DNA from: Paragyromitra xinjiangensis
Taxonomy: Eukaryota; Ascomycota; Pezizomycetes; Pezizales; Discinaceae
DNA length: 64,000 bases
Assembly: GCA_038503065.1 (NCBI GenBank)
Contig: JBCAMK010000008.1
Location: forward strand, 186,001-250,000
Reading direction: 5' to 3'
Below the pieces are notes generated by a model that saw only the letters and a list, made by a program, of their open reading frames with translations, was not told where the DNA came from and made no database searches. Position numbers and translations under genes: made by a program. Positions 20,242 to 31,320 of this stretch are shown one piece after another (positions within the stretch are counted from its first letter, which is position 1; each line of letters opens with the position of its first letter).

Positions 20242-23200
20242 ATGTCGTCTAACGAGCCCCAGCCACGGCCACGACGCTCCCGCAAGAGCATTGCTGTGAT
20301 GCCATCGAGCTCTGCTCTTGTAACCGAGAGGGAAAATAGTACTGCTGCAGCCCCCAAGGCAGCGAGAAAGTCGAGGTCAAAGTCACTGGGTCCTGGCGGA
20401 TTGGACGCACTGAATGCAGCGGGCGGAAGAGGGCTGAAAGATGGGAGTGGTAATGGGCGGAGAGCTTCGGTTTGTTGTTCCTCATCCACCTCGTTCCCCA
20501 CCTCGTCTTCTTTATCCTCATTCTCGGCTTCATCTCATCATCCCTCGTCTATAATATGCATGTATCTCTCTAAATGCATAAAGCTTGTGTTTCGTCTTCT
20601 ATAACTGCTATTGCAATCTCTGCAAGTTTATGCTAACAATTCTCCCTGCTAAAGCTCGCCCCCACTGTCGCCGTCAAATCCATCCTCAAACCCACCCTTC
20701 CCCTCTCTCCCATCCAACCCATCCCCGCTCATCGTTCCCGAACTAACGCTCCAACTTTCACCATCGCCCCGATGGCATCCAACCCACCACCCCGCTCATC
20801 CACCACATCCTCCTCCAACACCCTCAACTTCAACCCCCCACCCCCCACCACCATCCCCGTCCGAACCGAAGAAGAGCAACAACGTCGCTCCCAAATCCTC
20901 GCCGCTCGAGCCGCCCGTCGCCAATCCCTCGGCAACCGCCGTGTCTCATTCGCCCCAGAAGCAACTCTCCACACCTGGGATGTCGTCGAGTACTACCGTG
21001 GTGATGCCGCTAGCACCCCCGGGAGCAACTCCACCGGTCGCCTCTCCACAATTGAGGCCACCCCAACATCCTCTACTGCTGCACCGCAGAGTCCTCGGCT
21101 GCCAGACCCTACTGATACGTTTGCGCCTGCAACACCCGGGAGGGTAGGAGAATTGGGCTTTGGGAGTCCTGCAACGACCGATGCTGGGTTCTCGTCTCCG
21201 TTCTCGTCGAGTCCGGCGACGGATGCTGCAGGAAGTCCGTTTGCGATGGATGGGAGTGATAGTGATAGTATGGGGTCTGATTCTGAGGATGAGGGCGCAC
21301 CGGGGGATCGCACGTTTATGACAAATGCCGGGGATACAACCATGGGGGATATGACGATGGATATGGATGTGACTTCGGAGGATGTTACAGGTGGATTTGG
21401 GGCGTTTGGGAAGAGGAAGGCGTGGAAGCTAGAAGGTGCGACAGAGCCGATTGATGACGGAGAGGAGGAAGAGGAGGTGCCGCAGAAGGTACGGGGGAGT
21501 TTTGAAGACAATGAAGAGGGCGGTGAGATGACAATGGAAATGACGAGAGCCGTTGGTGGTCTCCTCCCCTCTGCACCTGTCTCCTATCCTTCTTTGCCTC
21601 AACCTGTTGAGGATAATGAGGATGAGGGAGGCGAAATGACTATGGAAATGACTCGTGCTATCGGCGGCCTCCTCCCTTCCTCCGCCCCCATGTTCACTGC
21701 TCCTGCTCCATCAGATGATGGTGCAGACATGACGATGGATATGGACATGACACGTCCGGTGGGCGGAATCCTATCTAGTGCTGCATCCCTCCTCGAGCGT
21801 GCAAAGCGCAAATCTCTCTCCTTCCTCGCCCCACCCCAGCAGAACGAGGATGACAGCGACACTGATGTGGAAATGGACATGACTGTTGCTGTTGGCGGCA
21901 TCCTATCTAAACCTGCACCCGCACAAGATATTCCGTCTTCGCCTGCGCAAGATATGACGATGGATATGGACTTCACCCGACCTGTTGGCGGGATCCTGTC
22001 TGCTCCGTCTGCTAGGTTTGCTTCGAGCCCTGCGCAGAGCGAGGCGGAGAATGAGGAGATGACGATGGAGTTTACGAGTGTGCTTGGTGGGATCATTGGT
22101 AGGGCTGGGGAAGAGGTCTCAGAGAAACCGAAAGGGCGAAGGAGTAGTCTTGCGAAGAATGGGGGTGGGGGTCGCTTAATGAGTGCTGAGGCGTGGCAGC
22201 GGGAACAAGATGCACAGAGAGGGGAGGGTGAGGAAGAAGAAGAGGAGGAGGAAGAGGAGATGGATATGACTGTTGCTGTTGGTGGTATTCTTCCAGCTGC
22301 AGAGGTGGTTCAAGCACAGCAGGGAAGAGATGAACATAGTGACTCTACGGATGAGGAAGACATCGATATGGATGGTGTGACTATGGATATCACGACTGCG
22401 ATTGGGAGCATCCTCCCGTCTACTTCTCGCTCTACTTCTGCTACCAATTCTACTACTAGCTCCGCAGCTAAGCTGCCGCAGGTGGTGGAATGGGATCCTA
22501 CGCCGATGTCTGCGCAGAAGGTGGGTACTCCGACGCCGGTTAAGAGGCGCTCAAGTAGTCGGCGTAGCAGCGCTGCGACGAATAGTGAGCCGAGGGTTAC
22601 GAGGAGGAGTAGTGCTGCATCAAGAAGGAGTTTGGAGATGCAGCAGGAGCAGAACCCTGTGTTGGTGCCCGATGCCGCTCCCGTTTTGGAACCTGTTCAG
22701 GCTTCTACTCCTAAGAATGTTACTCCTAAGGCTACAACTCCGGTGCAGAAGGCGCAGACACCGAAACAGAAGGCTACACCGAAGAGCCAGACAAAGAAGC
22801 AGACTCCCAAGAAATCCGAAACGCCAAAAAGCGCACCTAAAACCGAAACCCCCAAAGCTATGTTTGTCTTCGCAACTCCTCAGAAGAAGATCGCAACCCC
22901 ACTACGCCCACAAACACCCCCAGAACAGGCTACACCAGTCGTCAAGCCAAAAACACCAAGCAAACATACCCCCGCTATCGAAACCCCACTCCGTCTCGTA
23001 ACCCCCGTCAATCGCGGGTTCTCACTCAGCGCCAAGAAAGCCCTCGGCTTCCCGACGTCTCCTTCACCTTTCCGACAAGCAGGGACCCCCAACACTCCCA
23101 GTACGCGCGGCATCGGTATTGACAAGCCTGGCCTTGGCTCACCCCGTGTTGCTGCAAAACTCTCAAGTAGAAGATCAATCGGCGAAGCAACACTTCCATT

Positions 23201-25151
23201 CTCCCCCGTTGCTGTCCCGCGTGACCTCCTACGTGCCTCTCAGGAAGACGACGCAGCAGACCGCGAGGAAGAGCGCCGTGAGAAAGAACAGGAGATGGAG
23301 CGCCGTAAGAGTCTTGATCTGCGAAGCCGCATTGAGCTTTTGACGCCACGTAAGGCTGGTCGTAAGAGTCTAGCCTATGGAGCACTACTACAGGGCCAGG
23401 GCAAGCGAGAGAGGGAGGAAGATGTAGGTGTACTTCTCGGTGGTGGGAAGCGACGGAAGAGCCTAGAGTATGGACTTGCTGCTCAATCCCCTGCTCGAGT
23501 ACTACGGAGTATGGATCTAGATAAAGCGCCGAGTCTGCCTTCCCCGCGAAAACAAACACCACGAAAGAAGGTCGTTATCGCGCCGATCCCAGAAGCTAGC
23601 AGTCCGGTGGCGCCGCCGCCGAATGCTGAGCCGGAGGTAGCAGAAGAGAGCGAAGAGGAGTCGTTTGAAGAGGAGGAAGAGCCGAAACTTACGCTGCAAC
23701 AATTCTTGTCTATGACGAGTATTTCCTTCCTTGATGGGCTTACCACCACTAAGCGCCGACATACCGGCTTCCCGGGATTGGAGCTTCGTCGTGGTCGTCG
23801 CATGACCGATATGGAGGATGAACAGGAGGCTTCGCTGGCTGAGTGTGTCATTGCTGGTGCTTGCACTGTTCCTATGCTTGATCTGTTTCAGCACTCTTGC
23901 CGCGAGCTTAAGAAGTATATCAGAGAAGGGCGTGAGGTGGTTAAGGAGATCGAAGCGGACACACTCGAAGAGAACCCGTTGCTGTTTAGAGAGTACATTG
24001 ATGCGCCTCCTGATGTCAAGGTTATCATGGATACGCAGTTTAAGAACGTCAAGACGCACGCCCGCTTCCTTGCGAAGGGGATCTGGTATGAATGGCGCAT
24101 GAAACTACTGGAAGGTGTTCGCGCTGCGCTAGAAGATAATCTGCAGGGTATGAAAGCGGATGAAGCAGCGATCGAAGAGGGGAAGAAGGCCGCAGAAAGT
24201 GTGTTGCCGGGATTGAAGGAGCGATTTGAAACTGCGAAACGGACAGCGGCAAGAATGGAGGAGGTGAAGAAGAGAATTGAGAGCGATGATAAAGAACAGC
24301 TCGGTGAAGCAAGAGAGAGGCTCAAGAGCGTGCAGCAACGGATTGAAGAGGTGAAGAAGAAGCTAGAGAAGAGACAAAAAGAGGTGAAAGAGGTGGACGC
24401 AAACATCGCGAGCCAGGAGAAGAAGAAAGCAATGCTGCAGGAGTGTATTGAGGAGGCCGAACGCGTTAAGGAGATGAACCGCGGCTGGAGCGAAGACGAA
24501 GTTGCTACCTGGAGGAATAAAGTCGTCGCTCTTGAGCAAAAGTTCGGATGGTCCATCAACGCCGTCCGCAACACCTCCGTCGAACTCGTCTTCCTAAAGC
24601 AGCTCCGCGTCATATGGGATGCTACAGGCGTGGAGCATACTAGAGTGGAGTACATGGCCCCAGCCACCACCAAGCCTTCTGATCCTATCCCGCTCCAGGA
24701 CGTGGAACGCGACTTCTTCATTGCTTGTCTTAACGCTCGTCTTAGCGACACAACAGTTAAGCGGACGCTGAAACAGGCTCTACGTGAAATCGATGCGTTT
24801 TGGCGACGTTGTCTTTCTACCGCTGATGAGATCCGGAAGGTCCGCCGGATGTATCCCGTTGCTCTCACACCTTATAATCAACACGACCTCAAGGTTGCAA
24901 TAAAGGTGCTTGTTCCTGAGATCCGCTCAAAGGTCGTGATCGAGGTCGTGATTGATAAAGACATGGCTGTTAAGGGAGGTGCAAAGGTACTATACGGCGG
25001 CGTGAACGAAGCCGTTGTAGACGAGTTCGTCGGGAACGCGCTAAAAGGGGAAGGCAAAGAAGGGGCATGGAGAAGTGTAGTTGAGAACGTAGTCGGAAGA
25101 TGTCTAGAAGGAAAGAGGAGAGGAGGTGTTGGTGTGCCAACGAAGGCTTAG
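20242..25151 (+). CDS. spc7: Kinetochore scaffold Spc7/KNL1
   Basis: Large outer-kinetochore subunit of the KMN network that recruits checkpoint kinases and PP1. Two exons, 20242-20469 and 20655-25151, give 1574 aa. The intron has a TGCTAAC branch site. The N-terminus carries both PP1-docking motifs: SILK at about residues 85-88 and RVSF at about 172-175, the latter in RRVSFAPEATLHTWDVVE, a fungal Spc7 signature. Between about 300 and 620 I count nine MELT-like repeats of the form MTM[DE]xT..[VI]GGIL. A basic, Pro/Thr-rich middle follows. The Spc7 domain starts near residue 1085 (LTLQQFLSMTSISFLDGL), then a long coiled coil (about 1240-1370) and a C-terminal globular part expected to be the RWD pair that binds Mis12. 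The order of elements matches the family. Confidence 0.95.
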
Positions 25152-25779
25152 TGTTTATGGCTGACTCTGGGTGTTTGGATAGAGTGGTGATATGGTGGGA
25201 GTTTACTCTTTTTTTCAATTATGATGGGTGGTCATTGCTTGCTCTTTTTTCTTTCTTTTTAGCTTTGTGTTGGCTTGTGCTTGGGTCAATGAATTGTTAC
25301 GATAGGTGTATGAGCTAGTTTCTTCTTTTTACTTCGTTTCTTCTGGTTGCGGGGTTTTCTTTACTATTTTTATTCGCTTTCTTTCTTGGAACATAGTGAT
25401 ACTTCATGATCTAGACATGAAGATGCTGAGCTTTACTCTGGACATCTTGAAACTCAATACTTTCTTTCACCGTACGCATGCAGTGATTTCTAAACAATCG
25501 TTGACGGGTACGTACTCAGCAACACCGGGAAATGCCAATTCTTTTGTCTAAGCCCACAACGCTAGGAAATTTGATAGGGATCGCTTAAGGATGCCACATG
25601 ATCAATATTTGTTTAGATAAGTTGGTGAGGACAAGACACTCTAAACAACCAAGTTTTTCGCGGGTCATCACCACCAACCTATAAACTCTACAACTCCATT
25701 AAAAAGCCACCCAAATCAAGCCTTTATATTGTCCTTCAATAAGCAGCCCTCTGCGAGAGTAAAAAGAATAAAATAAGTG
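25152..25779. other. 3' flank of Spc7, no further gene
   Basis: T-rich sequence at 25200-25400 is consistent with a 3' untranslated region. Nothing else is recognisable up to the tRNA. Confidence 0.45.
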
Positions 25780-25859
25780 TGCTCTGACTCGGAGTTGAAC
25801 CGAGGATCTCAGCATGTATAGTTACTAGTGCTGCGCCTTACCAACTTGGCCACCAGAGC
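25780..25859 (-). tRNA. tRNA-Thr (AGU anticodon) with a 7-nt intron
   Basis: Read on the minus strand, the cloverleaf is complete: acceptor stem GCTCTGG/TCAGAGC with one G-T pair, a D-arm with GCC/GGC, anticodon stem CAGCA/TGCTG, and a T-arm CTCGG-TTCAACT-CCGAG. The discriminator base is A and CCA is not encoded. The anticodon loop is C-T-AGT-A, followed by seven extra bases before the 3' half of the stem, the normal place for a nuclear tRNA intron. The 80-nt length equals 73 plus 7. Confidence 0.93.
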
Positions 25860-26470
25860 AGATGATATCATCAAGGATTATTTAATTACATAGCACAATT
25901 CAGCGCCTACATAAATGAATAAATATAAATAATCACGACTCCAGAAGAGAAAAGTAGAAGATATTACAGGGGCAACGAGAACATGAAAACGAATCGAAAA
26001 GGGAGTTGCGGCAAGCGAAAAGCGAACAATAGAGAAGAAATAGAAACATGAAGATGAGCCGAGAGAACGAAAAAGAGACCGTGGCGTCAGAAAGAAACCA
26101 CAAGACATGGGAAGGAACTAAATATTGAAATGATTCAAAAGGAGGAGGTTGTGGTAATAAAATGAAAGGCGTGGAAGATAGGAGCAGAGAAGAGATGGGC
26201 TCGGACTCATATGCTTCATGCCGAAAGCTCGTGGCTGTGTGTGTATGAATTATCTATCTATCTATCTAAAGCTCGTGGTTGCCAGTCGGTGCCACCTCAG
26301 CACCTTTACCCTTATTTACTGCGCACAGTACAATCGCCCTATAAGGGTTTAAGTTATAAGGACATTCGCCTCATAAGGATATGTATCCCAGCCTCGGTAG
26401 AAATTATTTTGGGTGCGGGGGCCTTTTTATATAAAAATGGCTGCCACTATACGTTTTTTAAACTGAAGCC
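25860..26470. other. Intergenic, purine-rich, with a short ATCT microsatellite
   Basis: Purine-rich plus strand (25930-26180). A short run of tandem ATCT units lies near 26250-26267. No gene is seen. The repeat-derived island begins shortly after. Confidence 0.45.
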
Positions 26471-27670
26471 TAGTGATTTGTTAGAACAAATTAGATGCTC
26501 GGCAGGAAAGCAAATGAGGGAATGCGACTTTGGAGGGGGGCAATACCCAATGTCCTCTTTCAAAGTAGATTCACCCAGTGAGGGCCTTTTGTGCGTCAGA
26601 CCTGATTAAAAAATAGTATTTTTGGAATACGTTTACTAACCTTGTCAACATTGACCCTTCCTGTAGCGCCCTCAACGAACTGTAAAGGTTAGGGGCTCTA
26701 ACATTGGGGCTTCTTCCCTCCCTAGACTCGAAGACGATGGTTACTAGTCGTTCGTCTGATCGGGAGGGATGACGACTATTACCTTTTAGATGGCGAAAAC
26801 TAATCTCCGCAATAAACGCGCCTTTCACAGCTCCCCTCCCGATGTTGATATCTTTCCACCGCATATAGTTGTCGGGACGCCCCTTGGTCCATCCTACTGA
26901 GCCGGGTCTCACCCCACAAGTAAGACCAAGACACCATCTTAAATGGTGGTTCTCTGAGACCGCATTCGGGATGCCTTCCGCCACATCGAGATCAATAAGG
27001 TTTGTGAGCTCATGCCTTCCCATGAAGGCCATTTTGGCTGGCTGCAAGTTAAATCCAAACCGCCGTTTGGCTTGGGCTATAACCTCTTGTGTGGCTAGAT
27101 TTAGGTCTCTCTGGCTGGGGGGAGTCTGGAGAATCTGTCAGACACTGATTACCATACCGAGACTCATACGATAAAGACTCGGACATACCATCTTCATATT
27201 CTACGTAATATACTGCCGACGCTGTATAATACTTCGAATACGCGGGCGTACATGGTTTTTCGACCGAGGTTCGACGCGAACCGCAGAAATCATTAGGTAT
27301 CTTTTAAGGTTCGCTATCATTAACCCTGGGTCTTCGCACTAGATCTCCTATATTGGAAGTTAGTAACTTGGTATGAAACAATGGGTTGGATTACTGGTAC
27401 TCACATTATGGAGAACCTCACGTCCCTTTCTCCCAACAGATAAACATCACCTGATGATATTCTCATATTCTTTCAAGCGATTTCCCCTCCTCTTTTTTAT
27501 TGTTGGCGCAGAAAAATCCATCCCTTTAGATTCAGTAATGGCCTGATCAACCTCCCCCATAATGAGGGCAAAAGCAGTTTCATCGTAATCCTTAGTTTCG
27601 AAGAACCCGCGAGTAGTTCTGTAAGGGTTGGAGGCATGATCGCCTTCCCACCAATTCCGTGTCCGCAAAG
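26471..27670 (-). pseudogene. Recombinase-like relic, copy A (DUF3435/FluG-type?)
   Basis: A decayed minus-strand gene in several exons. An N-terminal exon (27668-27447) reads GFFETKDYDETAFALIMGE. The next intron is still well formed (GTGAGT near 27405, TTACTAAC branch, ATATAG). A later exon (27047-26626) contains GFNLQPAKMAFMGRHELTNL, LRWCLGLTCGVRPGSVG and NYMRWKDINIGRG, then an intron (GTTAGT..AATCAG) and SDAQKAL. The helix ending in RPGS and the following WKDI strand resemble the first catalytic-arginine region of fungal DUF3435/FluG-type tyrosine recombinases; that assignment is my inference. A TGA directly after KAL replaces a CGA in copy C, so this copy is broken. Homologous to copies at 28651, 36031 and 37060. 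Confidence 0.55.
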
Positions 27671-28650
27671 TCAGTCGTAGGTACCGGGGAGCCTTTCTCC
27701 AGGTAGGTCGATCCCGGGGTTATGTTGAGAACAGTGGTGGATGCTCGATGTTTGGGGGTTGTTGGGTTGAGCTCGTCGCTGCTTGTCGTTATCTATGGCG
27801 ATGGATGGTATGAGCCAAGAACCCATTGCGTACATCCAAACCACCACCACAAGAGCTACAGGTACTGAGAAAACCCCATTATCAGCCGATCGCACTAATT
27901 GTACTTAATGAAGACTCTATCTGCCTAGGTGCGACTACTAGACTCAATGAAATATTTATCTCTCTCCATAAATGTGATTATAGGCTGCGGGTGATATTCC
28001 ATGACCAAACCCCGCCACGAACCTCCACCTCTTGGTCGCGCAATTTAGGGATAACTACACACAATATTGAATATTTTGGACAGAAAGACCCACATTGGAA
28101 GGAAATTAGGAAAGAGATAGGCATTTCGTCAGGTACAAAGACCACTTGGATTGTATGTCAGCACGACTATCTTTTTTCGAAAAATACTAGACTAGGATAG
28201 TTCAATTCGTAAGTATAACATCAAAAAATTTATTGAGATCTAGACTACCAGAGTACTTGAAAAGCGATTTTAGGTGTTTGATGCTAGATCCGGGATTCAT
28301 ATTGTTCTTAAGAAACTATAGCCTAGACAAGATATCCCTTAGGCTATCGAGAAGGTTAAGGTATGATCGCAAAGGAACGGGACATGAAGTCTAATCAAAG
28401 TGGTTGTGGTAGGAGAAGCAAAAGCAAAAGAAAGAAAGAGAATATGAAAGCGAAATGAACAAAGAAAAAGGAAAAGAAAAGAAAGCAGAAGCAATAGTGG
28501 CAGCAATAATATAAGGCCCATAGATAGTCTGGAGCTCACGATGAGGTACTTGGATTTGGGAGGAGAGATGTATGAGGACAACAGAAAAAAAAGATTGTCA
28601 TAAAATGAGGAGAATGATGAAACAAACGAGGGTGCTGGTGAGCCATATTT
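27671..28650. other. Unassigned stretch between relic copies
   Basis: A plus-strand frame at 27826-28200 has some protein-like text (IFISLHKCDYRLRVIFHDQT) but no recognisable domain or start context. I treat it as decayed sequence. The stretch 28400-28500 is purine-rich. Confidence 0.35.
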
Positions 28651-29760
28651 CAGGTTGAAAGCTCGAGGTCTTCAACCAGGACTACCTCGACGCCTTTGCC
28701 TTTCTTTTTGGCAAGTGCTTTAGTAATGCGCATAAAGAGTTCAGTGCATACATCAAGTTCCATCGACTTGACTAGTGTTATCAGTCCGTCACTGTGGGGG
28801 GGGGGGGGGGTCGTCGGTCAATGCACTTTCCGGGCTTTCAAGATATGCAATGAACGAGGTTCTCCATATTTCGACGTTAACCATTGAATGTTTGCTGCGA
28901 ACTCGGACGAGTGTCCCTTTGTAGGTCTTGGTGAAATGGTAACTAGTAATTCGTTAGGACAATAAACTAGACATGGAAGCAAATGAGGGAATGCGATTTT
29001 GTCGGGGGGCAATACCCAATGTCCTCTATCAAAGTAGACTCGCCTAATGAGGGCCTTTTGCGCGTCAGAACTGATTAAAAAATAGTATTTTTGGAATATG
29101 TTTACTAACCTTGTCAACATTGACCCTTCCTGTAGCGCCCTCAACGACGCCACCTCTCTCCGACCAGCTTGGATCAAGAGACAGAGGGTCGTCATCTGTG
29201 CTTGGAGCACATCAAGATACACTCCGCTATAGCCATTCTCATAAGTTGGCCAGAGTGTCGTTTTGGTGATATCAGTGTATGGATCCTCTGTAGCGGTGAG
29301 AGGATCCCTGCCGGTATCGGCGGGCAATGCAATGGGAGGGGAGGAGGCGGAGGAGGAAAAGCTGTCAGGCGTGTGGAAGTGGATTTTCTTCGGGCAACAG
29401 CACCGAAGGTATCTAGAACAGATGGGGTGGTAGACCTCCTTCTGGCTTGTCCTCTCGGCATTTTTTGAGCTTCTTAGGGTAGGATTCAATCTTGTCCTGA
29501 GAGGTGTCAACCTTATGCAGATAGTTTGACGGGGAAGAGCTGTGGGGAAGAGCTGTAACTACCTTGTCAATTTTAGGGGTGGTTGGATCTTCGACGCACA
29601 GCTGGTAGTGGAGCGCTGGCATGTAGTCGTCGTGAAAAAGGAGCAAACGCATTAGGGAGGAAACCGCGACTTGGTAAACATCCTCTTCTGTGGAGTTCCT
29701 CTCTATATCCCCAAAGGTCAACCAGAGAGTAGTCCTCGTTGTCAATGTGGGGGTCCCCCA
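28651..29760 (-). pseudogene. Recombinase-like relic, copy C, frame-broken
   Basis: A second minus-strand copy of the family seen at 26471-27670. About 200 bp at 28945-29150 align base for base, with few changes, to 26470-26680, including the same intron and the SDAQKAL exon. Here the frame continues to RRVYFDRGHWVLPPDK where copy A has a stop. Beyond SLHILKARKVH a TGA and a run of 15 G (plus strand 28796-28810) interrupt the reading, after which LVKSMELDVCTELFMRITKA continues to a stop at 28651. Upstream (29760-29160) the copy has diverged or recombined: it contains two related segments, DPYTDITKTTLWPTYENG and DPHIDNEDYSLVDLWGY, in shifted frames. The gene is not functional as it stands. Confidence 0.5.
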
Positions 29761-30120
29761 TGGCGGCGAGGGGATCTAGGTTGTGAGGGAGGAAGAGGGG
29801 TAGAGACGGTGGAGGCGGTGGAGGAGAAACGGTGAGCTGCGCGGATGTTCATCTCCTTTGAACAGAGCCGAAGGTGTCTACAAATGATGGTGTGGTATAG
29901 TTCCGGAAGTCCGAAACAAAACTAATGTGGGGTGCAACGCTCTTGGCGTTAGGATTGGGTTCTCTTCTGGGGGCTAGGTTGAAAATTTTATGCTTTGCTG
30001 TGTTTTCAACCCTAATCCTACCGCCAAGAACGCCGCGCCCCACGCTAGTTTTATCTACATTTAGATTTCCTAAATCATAGATCTTCTCTTGACTAATCCT
30101 CTTGCTCTTCATGAGGGCCC
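29761..30120 (-). repeat. Further fragment of the same repeat family
   Basis: The minus strand reads TTPSFVDTFGSVQRR near 29880, which parallels TTPSVLDTFGAVARR near 29410-29440 and the complement of 36290-36330. This shows a third occurrence of one segment of the island family. No complete frame exists. Confidence 0.45.
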
Positions 30121-31185
30121 ACCGCGGTTGGCTCTTAACATTTAGTTTGAGCAGATGGGATAGTTTTTTTGGTGCGGAATCGTTGGCATGTAGACTATGA
30201 GTGATATGATGGTGCGAGTGATGGGGTGTGATGATTCGTTTGTTAGACTACGAACTACTTTATTGCTTTCCACGTTAGCGATCCCGGAGCACAGAAGACT
30301 GAACATTGGGCCCCAGTCAATCCTACCAAGCCTCGTGTAGGAATATGCAGTTTGATGAGCTGATGCCAATGCAATATCGGGATTTTTCATATCTCCTCTA
30401 CGCGAATAGGGATTACATAAAATGATACCGGGCGGAAATCCGGACCTTTTGCTGATGCGTGTCTGTTAGTATTTTAACGAAACACATTGAAAAGGGCTTT
30501 GATTGTGTGCAGAAAGTTTTTAGCTCTATGGATGGTTGGAGTTTTTTAAAAAGAATTATTGTTGGATAGACAGCTAACGGTCTTCACTTCAGTGGAATCC
30601 GTTGGGATGTAGTATCTCGGAAGGTTCTCTAAATTCCCAAAATATGAAATCCAAGAACTGACTCGAGTTAGTAATAGAGAATTAGTGAGTTCGATTAATT
30701 TCCAAATTTCTCACTACATAAAGCCTGCGGGATATGTTGCGGTTTTGGTGGGTCTTAGAGTCATGGCAAGCCAAAAACTGCCTCTGAAAAGGAGGGCTTG
30801 CCTCGAGGCATAGAGGTACAGAGGTACTATTAGAGGTACCCTCTAAGTAAAAATTATCGTTCAATACACTAGTATCTAATAAAGTAGCTATCTACTAATA
30901 TCGTCTTCTTCCTAGTCAAGTTTACTTGTATCATCCCATCATTTCCTCAATGGCCGCTTACTGTATGAAGTCTTCAAATCCACTATATCGTGTTAGGTCA
31001 TTGGGAAATTCTTTATTGGAGGATGCTGCCGTGGATGACATAGTGCTAGTAGGTATGTATGTGGGTTACTGCTAGTGGTATTAAACCCGAAAGTACCGGC
31101 GAGAGATAGGTGGAGAATACGTATGAGAGTAGTTCCATAGACTTAGATGATATTCAGGGGTTGATCATCGCTGCTGTGAAATCCC

Positions 31186-31320
31186 ATAGGCCTGAGACCT
31201 CGAGGCACCTCGAGGCGAGCAACTAAACATGCCTCGAGGCACCTCGTGCTCGCGGCCCCCCTGCCTCGTACAGCTTCGAGGCCTCGAGCGAGCTTGCCTC
31301 GTGGGCTACACTAAGCCAAA
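31186..31320. repeat. Cluster of CCTCGAGG palindromes
   Basis: At least six imperfect copies of GCCTCGAGGC or CCTCGAGG/CGAGGCACCTCG in 135 bp, with one further copy about 400 bp to the left (near 30798). The spacing is irregular. Dense short palindromes of this kind are typical of sub-terminal regions of hAT-like elements, and a CTCGAGC-rich hAT MITE is present at 55720-56191, but no ends or target duplication are visible here. Confidence 0.5.

Noticed and set aside
23888..24868. Minus-strand 326-codon Ser-rich open frame
   Set aside because: A shadow of the Spc7 coiled-coil and C-terminal region, whose plus-strand frame is diagnostic.
29169..29468. Plus-strand frame ending in TDGVVDLLLACPLGIF, repeated at 36290-36360
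   Set aside because: It looked like a conserved protein motif, but the repeat reflects DNA-level duplication of the island family, and the opposite strand carries the matching relic text.
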